Shown here: piece by piece, positions 8,292 through 12,055 of the stretch
Layout of the letters: each line of letters starts with the position of its first letter
Numbering within the stretch: the stretch's first letter is position 1
Source: an uncultured Eggerthella sp.
Lineage (GTDB): Bacteria > Actinomycetota > Coriobacteriia > Coriobacteriales > Eggerthellaceae
Reading direction: 5' to 3'
DNA length: 12,055 nucleotides
NCBI GenBank assembly: GCA_900544455.1
Contig: UQVJ01000054.1
Coordinates: 1-12,055, forward strand
Program-made: the position numbers and the translations under genes
Notes under the pieces: generated by a model
What the model was told of the DNA's origin: nothing
The model's input: only the letters and a program-made list of their open reading frames with translations
Databases searched by the model: none

Positions 8292-9374
8292 TCACGCCAC
8301 GCCGTATATGGCCCTCCGCGCACGCGAGTCCCATTTCGCCTGCTTGATCCAGTACTCGTAGAACGGATAGGGGGTCACCTTGTACTGGCGCCAGGTCTTC
8401 TCGTACGTGCCGCGGGCTGCCTGCCTCACTATGAGCTCGGCGAGCTCGTCCGCGCTCCTGCGGACCTTGAAGCACCATGTCCACTTGAACCAGGCGAGGT
8501 AGTTCTCGAGGCGTCTCGTGGAGACACCCCGGAACCTGCCGATGAAGTGCCTCATCTGGGAGTGGAGGCTGTTCACCCTGTTGATGGCGTGCTCCTCCCT
8601 CTTGCTGGCGATGTGCGCGCCGACGCCGAGGGCGGGCAGGACGCGGCGGTACACGTGCGCACGGTCCGTCGAGATTATCGCGCCGACCGCGAGCTTGTCG
8701 GCGAGCAGCTCCCTGGCTGCCGCCTCATCGAGGCCGCCCCTCCCCGCGATCTCGTAGAAGATGTCGCCGGCGTCGTTGATGCCGGTGAGCACGCATATCT
8801 TCTCGTGCCCGTCGGTTCCCTGCGACCTTGTGCGGGGCTTCCTGGGCATGCCGGACTCCGACCTGGAGCGGTTTCCCTTGAAGCTCTCCCTGAAGAAGCA
8901 CTCGTCGAGCTCGGCCCCGCCGCCGGCCTCCACGCGGAAGGCGGGCATGCGCTTGGCCATGGCCTCGAGCAGCCTGTGGCGCATGAAGAACGCCGTCTTG
9001 AGGCACACGCCGCACTTTTCCGCCGACTCGCGCAGCGGGAGCATGTCCACGTGGCACTCCGCGAACCTCATCCAGGCCGACCTGTCGAGCTTGGTGGTGG
9101 AGAAGATGCGCATGGTGGCGTCGGTGAAGGTCCTGGCGCACCCTCGGCAGAGGAACCGCTGACGGCCGCGCCCGTCTCGCCCCCTCTTCACGTAATGCGG
9201 GGAGCCGCACCAGGGGCAGGCTCTGTCGGGATCGTCTTCCGCCCCCTCGCTTGCCGCGAGTTCGAAAAGCTCCGCGTCTATCAGCGCCTTGAGCGATCTC
9301 AGGACCCTGCTCTTCTCGGCAGCCGTCATCTGCGGGAGGAACTGCCTCGTCAGCTGGGTGAGCACGTCTTCCAT
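8292..9374 (-). CDS. IS1595-family transposase (ISXO2-like DDE domain)
   Basis: Cuts and joins the element's ends. From ATG 9374 the product is 360 residues. It has an N-terminal zinc ribbon (CPWC 53-56, CRGC 76-79, as in CRGCARTFTD), a helix-turn-helix-like region about 90-140 with MLPLRESAEKCGVCLKTAFFMRHR, then the ISXO2-like catalytic domain: D157 in ELDECFF, D237 in ISTDRAH, and N268 in INRVNSLHSQMRHFIGRFRGVS where many relatives carry Glu. Asn at this place is known in some IS1595 groups. I chose ATG 9374 because GGAGG lies 5 nt upstream; ATG 9386 and a TTG inside the inverted repeat (9455) are in frame but less likely. The gene appears complete. It is transcribed towards the lnu gene and then the BREX operon. 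Confidence 0.93.
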   Translation of the reverse strand: MEDVLTQLTRQFLPQMTAAEKSRVLRSLKALIDAELFELAASEGAEDDPDRACPWCGSPHYVKRGRDGRGRQRFLCRGCARTFTDATMRIFSTTKLDRSAWMRFAECHVDMLPLRESAEKCGVCLKTAFFMRHRLLEAMAKRMPAFRVEAGGGAELDECFFRESFKGNRSRSESGMPRKPRTRSQGTDGHEKICVLTGINDAGDIFYEIAGRGGLDEAAARELLADKLAVGAIISTDRAHVYRRVLPALGVGAHIASKREEHAINRVNSLHSQMRHFIGRFRGVSTRRLENYLAWFKWTWCFKVRRSADELAELIVRQAARGTYEKTWRQYKVTPYPFYEYWIKQAKWDSRARRAIYGVA

Positions 9375-9448
9375 TGCAACCTCCATCTCTCCTGATGATG
9401 GAATTGTCGCAACCGGGGCCCCGTCGCGTGTACTGCGTGCAGGACACT

Positions 9449-9472
9449 TATCCAAAGTGGTCTAACACAACG
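9449..9472 (-). repeat. Right terminal inverted repeat of the IS1595-family element
   Basis: 24 bp whose reverse complement starts CGTTGTGTTAGACC; it matches the left end (7643-7666) at 23 of 24 positions, the exception being 9458. Confidence 0.93.
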
Positions 9473-9480
9473 ATTGCGCA
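9473..9480 (+). repeat. Target-site duplication, right copy (ATTGCGCA)
   Basis: Exact second copy of the 8-bp target sequence at 7635-7642. Joining the two flanks through one copy restores the uninterrupted site upstream of brxA. Confidence 0.93.
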
Positions 9481-9605
9481 GTACACGTAGCGTTTTCCTT
9501 GATGATACTGTTACTAGAATGAATGTTCGTATCAAAGCCTACGCGCTAGCATTACGACAGTAAAGTGCATAAGCGTTTGAGCCAGGGCCAGCGACCAACA
9601 ACAGA

Positions 9606-9638
9606 AAGTGGGAAAATGGGACCTGTCCCTATATTCCG
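9606..9638 (+). repeat. Dispersed palindromic repeat, copy 1
   Basis: Contains GTGGGAAAATGGGACCTG followed by TCCCTATATTCC. The same pattern recurs at 11415-11447 and 11769-11800 and, inverted, at 11666-11707. Each copy is an imperfect palindrome: outer GGGAA/TTCC(C) and inner GGGAC/GTCCC arms. The surrounding 9481-9662 stretch shows no gene. Confidence 0.8.
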
Positions 9639-9663
9639 AGTCGACCATTTAGCAAACTCTCTC

Positions 9664-9691
9664 TTGACTATAAGTTAGCCTATGCTAACTT
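9664..9691 (+). promoter_or_regulatory. Flavodoxin promoter region with DtxR/IdeR-like operator palindrome
   Basis: A -35-like TTGACT (9664-9669) is followed 16 nt later by TAACTT (9686-9691), a modest -10. Filling the spacer and -10 is a perfect palindrome, AAGTTAGC-CTAT-GCTAACTT (9672-9691). The TTAGCCTA...GCTAA core resembles operators of iron-dependent DtxR/IdeR-family repressors (half site close to TTAGGTTAG). Its position would block RNA polymerase, and flavodoxins commonly replace iron-sulphur ferredoxins under iron limitation, so iron repression is a sensible inference. Which regulator binds is not shown by the sequence. Confidence 0.6.
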
Positions 9692-9762
9692 GCTTTTTGA
9701 ACCAATGGCGCGGCCGACCAAAAATCAGTAACCCCGTCGGCCCAAAAAACAAGGAGCAACTC

Positions 9763-10182
9763 ATGAGCAACGTGGCAATCGTATATTGGAGCGGTACTGG
9801 CAACACGGAAGCCATGACCGATTTCGTAGCTGAGGGCGTCGAGTCAAACGGCGGCAACGCCGCTATCATCCAAGCGGCGGATTTTAGCGTTGAGCGTGTA
9901 GCCGAATTCGATGCCTTCGCCTTCGGATGCCCCGCCATGGGCGACGAAGAGCTGGAGGACACCGAATTCCTGCCTATGTATGACGAGGTTGAGCCACTGA
10001 TGGCAGGTGAAAAAGTTGGCTTCTTCGGCTCGTACGACTGGAACAATGGCGAATGGATGGACTACTGGGTGCAGCGCGCTGAAGAGGCTGGGGTACAACC
10101 CGTCGAGACCGTAATTGCCAAGGACTACCCCGACGACGAAGCAGCCGAAGCATGCCGTCATCTGGGCGAACTTCTAGCCTAG
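9763..10182 (+). CDS. Flavodoxin (short-chain, FMN-binding)
   Basis: A small soluble electron carrier that binds FMN non-covalently and can replace ferredoxin in low-potential reactions. The 139-residue product starts MSNVAIVYWSGTGNTEAMTDFV; the phosphate-binding loop SGTGNTE lies at residues 10-16. Two further flavin-contacting loops follow: GCPAMGDEELEDTEF (about 56-70) and GSYDWNNGEWMDYW (about 89-102). The length fits short-chain, clostridial-type flavodoxins, and the protein is rich in Asp and Glu as expected. ATG 9763 is chosen because AAGGAG lies 6 nt upstream and the protein aligns from its first strand; an in-frame ATG at 9682 would add 27 unrelated residues and lies inside the operator. 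It is a single gene, convergent with the downstream methyltransferase. The redox partner is unknown. Confidence 0.93.
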   Translation: MSNVAIVYWSGTGNTEAMTDFVAEGVESNGGNAAIIQAADFSVERVAEFDAFAFGCPAMGDEELEDTEFLPMYDEVEPLMAGEKVGFFGSYDWNNGEWMDYWVQRAEEAGVQPVETVIAKDYPDDEAAEACRHLGELLA

Positions 10183-10230
10183 AAGCATTCGGGTCCGAAG
10201 CGCGCGACAAACAACTCTCCGCGATTAATA

Positions 10231-10263
10231 ACGGGGAGCCCGGAATCAAACCGAGCTCCCCGT
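10231..10263. terminator. Hairpin terminator between convergent flavodoxin and methyltransferase genes
   Basis: A perfect 9-bp stem, ACGGGGAGC (10231-10239) with GCTCCCCGT (10255-10263), extended by an inner CGG/CCG after one mismatch, with loop AATCAAA. It sits 48 nt after the flavodoxin stop and 12 nt beyond the methyltransferase stop. On the minus strand it is followed by TTATTAAT, a partial U tract; on the plus strand there is none. It probably serves mainly the methyltransferase and may act in both directions. Confidence 0.65.
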
Positions 10264-10275
10264 CCCGCATGAGCG

Positions 10276-11016
10276 CTAACTCTTACGCAGCACCACCATG
10301 ATGGTGTTAAGGTACTCGAGCGCACCAGCCTTCACGGCAGAAGCATCACACCTTGCGTACTCGTTGTCGCAGGAAAGCCAATCGGCCCAAGCTTCCTCCG
10401 TGCACTGCATTTCCCGCATTCCTAAGATGTCGGCATTTTCCGATTGCTTAAAAATAGCCTTCCACCAGGGAATATCGTGGATATAATCCAGCTGATCGGG
10501 CGTCCACGACTCAAGCAGGCATGCCGGCGGATTTTCGTGGCAATCTTGCTTCATGCCAGGGAAGCACAGTGCGACGATCCCACCACGCTTCACATACGGA
10601 AGAAGCTTTGCATCCAAATACTCCGCGCTGCGGCCGAAATAGTTATACGAATCAATGCTCACCACCGCATCGAAGAATTCTTCCGCAAAAGGCAGCCCTT
10701 CCGAAGCATCGGCCTTGATGGGAACGATTTGGCGATTGGTCAATCCGAGGGTTTCGAAAAAACGCATATTTTCGGTTGGGTTGCTCCAAAGATCAGCAGC
10801 GTACGCCACGCATCCGAACTCCCTGGCCAACAATGCTGTGGTTATTCCGGTCCCACTGCCCAAATCCAACACGACGGAACTTGAAGAAGTAGTCTCACTA
10901 CCGACAACCTCGTTGGCAGTTAGAATCATCTCTTCGCATAACTTGAGTGGATTGGGCCCCATTATTTTGGACAAAACAATATCTTGCGAGAAGCTGTTCG
11001 CTTTTGGGAACTGCAT
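10276..11016 (-). CDS. Class I SAM-dependent methyltransferase, substrate unknown
   Basis: A 246-residue cytoplasmic protein with a Rossmann-type SAM-binding domain: motif I VVLDLGSGTG at 48-57, an acidic strand end AADLW near 74, DASEGLPFAEEFFDAVVSIDSYNYFG (103-128) covering motifs II-III, and GGIVALCFPGM after it. The N-terminal FSQDIVLSKIMGPNPLKL and the C-terminal EAWADWLSCDNEYA are typical of a family of uncharacterised, cyclopropane-synthase-like small-molecule methyltransferases that I recall from gut Firmicutes and Actinobacteria. ATG 11016 is preceded by AAAGGA at about 7 nt. The gene is monocistronic here and ends 13 nt before the terminator hairpin. A palindromic box lies just before its ribosome site and a second 208 bp further upstream. 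I do not know the substrate. Confidence 0.87.
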   Translation of the reverse strand: MQFPKANSFSQDIVLSKIMGPNPLKLCEEMILTANEVVGSETTSSSSVVLDLGSGTGITTALLAREFGCVAYAADLWSNPTENMRFFETLGLTNRQIVPIKADASEGLPFAEEFFDAVVSIDSYNYFGRSAEYLDAKLLPYVKRGGIVALCFPGMKQDCHENPPACLLESWTPDQLDYIHDIPWWKAIFKQSENADILGMREMQCTEEAWADWLSCDNEYARCDASAVKAGALEYLNTIMVVLRKS

Positions 11017-11028
11017 GGTTATTTCCTT

Positions 11029-11042
11029 TTCTATAAAGAACG
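11029..11042 (-). promoter_or_regulatory. Operator-like box upstream of the methyltransferase, proximal copy
   Basis: On the minus strand it reads CGTTCTTTATAGAA, ending 12 nt before the ATG, next to the ribosome site. It contains TTCT-N4-AGAA dyad symmetry and a TATAGA that could serve as -10, with TTTGAT 16 nt upstream as a weak -35. The same 14 bases occur on the plus strand at 11251-11264. Confidence 0.45.
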
Positions 11043-11250
11043 TATTGGCGAATCAAAAAAATAAGCTGAACGAAGCGCGCAATAAAAAACGTAGCAGCAC
11101 ATGAGCCGCACCCATTGATGGCTACAGGAAAATAAGCCTCATGAGCTGGAGACAAATCGCGAAACAAAAAGCCATTTCAAGACGATATTTCCAATTCGCA
11201 TCGGTGATAAGCACCCGCGAAATGGACCACAAGCGTTCTATTCAGTTACG

Positions 11251-11264
11251 CGTTCTTTATAGAA
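11251..11264 (+). promoter_or_regulatory. Operator-like box, distal copy
   Basis: CGTTCTTTATAGAA, the exact reverse complement of 11029-11042. Here the dyad is longer, GTTCT-TTAT-AGAAC (11252-11265). A related GCGTTCTATT begins about 18 bp upstream. Confidence 0.45.
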
Positions 11265-11414
11265 CAATGACCAAAAAGACATCCCCTTTTAGGATTTCAT
11301 AAAGGCACAATTAGCCTTTGCTTAAAAACCAATATGGCACGATGGATTAACCGCTTCAATAAGTTACAAACAACCGCTGGCAAAAGTCGCCGGGAACGAG
11401 GCGCCCCGTCTCTT

Positions 11415-11447
11415 AAGTGGGGAAACGGGACTTTCCCTATTTTCCCA
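11415..11447 (+). repeat. Dispersed palindromic repeat, copy 2
   Basis: AAGTGGGGAAACGGGACTT followed by TCCCTATTTTCCCA. It has the same framework as copies 1 and 4, with a G inserted early and TT instead of CTG in the centre. Confidence 0.8.
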
Positions 11448-11582
11448 AGGAGAATGAGCCGCCTCTTCACCATAGATCGGGTCTATAACCAGATGAAAGT
11501 AATAACTATTTTGAGCAGATTCTATTCTGGAGCATACTAAGCACCATCAAACGCACTCGGCGCAGCCCTCCTAAAGCAAGGC

Positions 11583-11620
11583 GCCCCAGCCCGCATCCGC
11601 AAACTCATGCAGGCTGGGGC
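11583..11620. terminator. Strong terminator-like hairpin
   Basis: GCCCCAGCC (11583-11591) pairs with GGCTGGGGC (11612-11620); GCAT/ATGC extends the stem inside after one mismatch, with a loop of about 10 nt. The U tract is weak on both strands (ATTGTT on plus, CTTGCTTT on minus). It lies about 180 bp past the EamA stop on the minus strand, so it may end that transcript. Confidence 0.45.
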
Positions 11621-11665
11621 ATTGTTGCATATTGAGGCACTTCTGCACATGCTGCAGACTGCGCC

Positions 11666-11707
11666 CTTAAGTGGGAATATAGGGAAAGGTCCTGTTTTCC
11701 CACTTAG
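11666..11707 (-). repeat. Dispersed palindromic repeat, copy 3 (inverted)
   Basis: On the minus strand it reads CCTAAGTGGGAAAACAGGAC, then CTTTCCCTATATTCCCACTTAAG. This is the longest copy, and the outer arms CTTAAGTGGGAA and TTCCCACTTAAG show its symmetry best. Confidence 0.8.
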
Positions 11708-11768
11708 GAAACGAGGAATTGCGCGCGACGGAACCCACAACAAACGTCCCATTTTGTGCCACGAACGA

Positions 11769-11800
11769 GTGGGAAAACAGGACCTGTCCCTATCTTCCCA
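11769..11800 (+). repeat. Dispersed palindromic repeat, copy 4
   Basis: GTGGGAAAACAGGACCTG followed by TCCCTATCTTCCCA. It ends one base before the EamA stop codon (11804-11802, minus) and faces the inverted copy 3. Confidence 0.8.
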
Positions 11801-11801
11801 A

Positions 11802-12055
11802 TCATGTCCAAATGCTCATAGCGAGCGTACCCGCCACAATAAGCGCCAAACCTACGCCCGATTTCGGCGTAAGACGCTCTCCGAATACAATCCAAGCAAA
11901 GGCAATGGAAACAAGGATGGAAAGCTTGTCTATCTGCACCACAACACTTACTTGACCTGCAGAAATCGCGTAATAGAAGAACAGCCAAGAAGCACCTGTG
12001 GCAATGCCCGATGCCACCAGGAAACCTAATTCCCGCACATCAACATGGCGCACTT
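11802..12055 (-). CDS. EamA-family (DMT superfamily) transporter, N-terminal part outside window
   Basis: An inner-membrane carrier of the drug/metabolite transporter superfamily; the substrate is not known. The frame is open at the right edge and ends in TGA at 11804-11802, leaving 84 codons. The visible part has three hydrophobic segments: LGFLVASGIATGASWLFFYY, IDKLSILVSIAFAWIVF, and GVGLALIVAGTLAMSIW. The pattern ATGASWLFFYYAISAG...IDKLS...FGERL is typical of the short single-domain EamA proteins of about 140 residues, so about 55 residues are probably missing. A GTG at 12053 is an internal Val rather than a start. Repeat copy 4 begins 2 bp past its stop. Confidence 0.87.
   Translation of the reverse strand, partial: VRHVDVRELGFLVASGIATGASWLFFYYAISAGQVSVVVQIDKLSILVSIAFAWIVFGERLTPKSGVGLALIVAGTLAMSIWT

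Larger units (their letters stand above)
7643..9472. mobile_element. IS1595-family transporter IS carrying a lincosamide nucleotidyltransferase gene
   Basis: A complete 1,830-bp element. Its ends are 24-bp inverted repeats beginning CGTTGTGTTAGACC (23 of 24 positions match), and it is flanked by the perfect 8-bp duplication ATTGCGCA. Inside, the lnu-type gene (plus) and the ISXO2-like transposase (minus) point at each other with 71 bp between them. The layout resembles MTnSag1/ISSag10 of Streptococcus agalactiae, which carries lnu(C) with an IS1595-family transposase (from memory). The transposase part looks richer in GC (about two thirds by eye) than the flanking BREX genes, suggesting arrival from a high-GC donor. 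Both genes and both ends appear intact, so the element may still be mobile. Confidence 0.93.
11017..11801. other. 785-bp non-coding stretch with regulatory boxes and dispersed repeats
   Basis: No credible gene was found between the methyltransferase start and the EamA stop; the open frames here are short, run through repeat copies and lack family-like composition. From left to right it holds the methyltransferase leader, two copies of a 14-bp palindromic box, a small hairpin (AAAGGC/GCCTTT, 11301-11319), repeat copy 2, a strong terminator-like hairpin (11583-11620), and repeat copies 3 and 4 in opposite orientation. Confidence 0.7.

Noticed and set aside
8256..9395. A 379-codon plus-strand frame opposite the transposase
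   Set aside because: It is a mirror of a high-GC coding region; the minus strand has zinc-ribbon and catalytic motifs, and the plus frame has none.
9375..9455. Longer transposase start at TTG 9455 or ATG 9386
   Set aside because: The TTG lies inside the terminal inverted repeat and has no ribosome site; ATG 9374 has GGAGG at 5 nt spacing and suits the family's N-terminus.
9682..9762. Flavodoxin start at ATG 9682
   Set aside because: It would put the start inside the promoter palindrome and add 27 residues before the first strand; ATG 9763 has a strong ribosome site.
10898..11540. Short open frames near the methyltransferase start and in the following intergenic region (89 and 68 codons)
   Set aside because: One overlaps the methyltransferase 5' end in another frame, the other runs through repeat copy 2; neither has a ribosome site or a protein-like pattern.
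9606..11800. CRISPR array made from the four similar repeats
   Set aside because: Spacing is irregular (from tens of bases to 1.8 kb), orientation varies, copies diverge, and no cas gene is present.

Overview
The window is a bacterial chromosomal segment of roughly 53% GC (estimated by eye). The gene styles fit an anaerobic, gut-type bacterium, and class Coriobacteriia (Eggerthellaceae-like) is my best guess; that assignment is inference, not something the sequence proves.

Left half (1-7476, minus strand): the first four genes of a type 1 BREX phage-defence operon, in the order brxA, brxB, brxC, pglX. They are tightly coupled: brxA stop and brxB start are adjacent, brxB and brxC overlap by 4 nt (ATGA), and the brxC-pglX gap is 12 nt. 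pglX runs off the left edge after 841 codons, so pglZ and brxL, if present, lie outside. At the 5' end of brxA is a run of nine G. The best Shine-Dalgarno plus ATG (7459-7446) is out of frame with BrxA at this tract length and would be in frame with ten G, so the first gene of the operon looks like a phase-variation candidate.

Middle (7635-9480): a complete IS1595-family element, 7643-9472 (1830 bp), with 24-bp terminal inverted repeats (23/24 match) and a perfect 8-bp target duplication, ATTGCGCA. It holds a transposase (minus) and a passenger gene (plus) for a Lnu(C)-like lincosamide nucleotidyltransferase. It is thus a 'transporter IS' resembling the streptococcal MTnSag1/ISSag10 arrangement. 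It inserted about 170-200 bp upstream of brxA, at the exact centre of an inverted repeat (ACGTGT-N12-ACACGT) that it now splits.

Right part (9481-12055): a short-chain flavodoxin preceded by a perfect palindrome like an iron-dependent (DtxR/IdeR-type) operator; a convergent class I SAM-dependent methyltransferase, with a hairpin terminator between the two; a 785-bp non-coding stretch with operator-like boxes, a terminator-like hairpin and three copies of a dispersed palindromic repeat (a fourth lies upstream of the flavodoxin); and the C-terminal part of a small EamA-family transporter running off the right edge.
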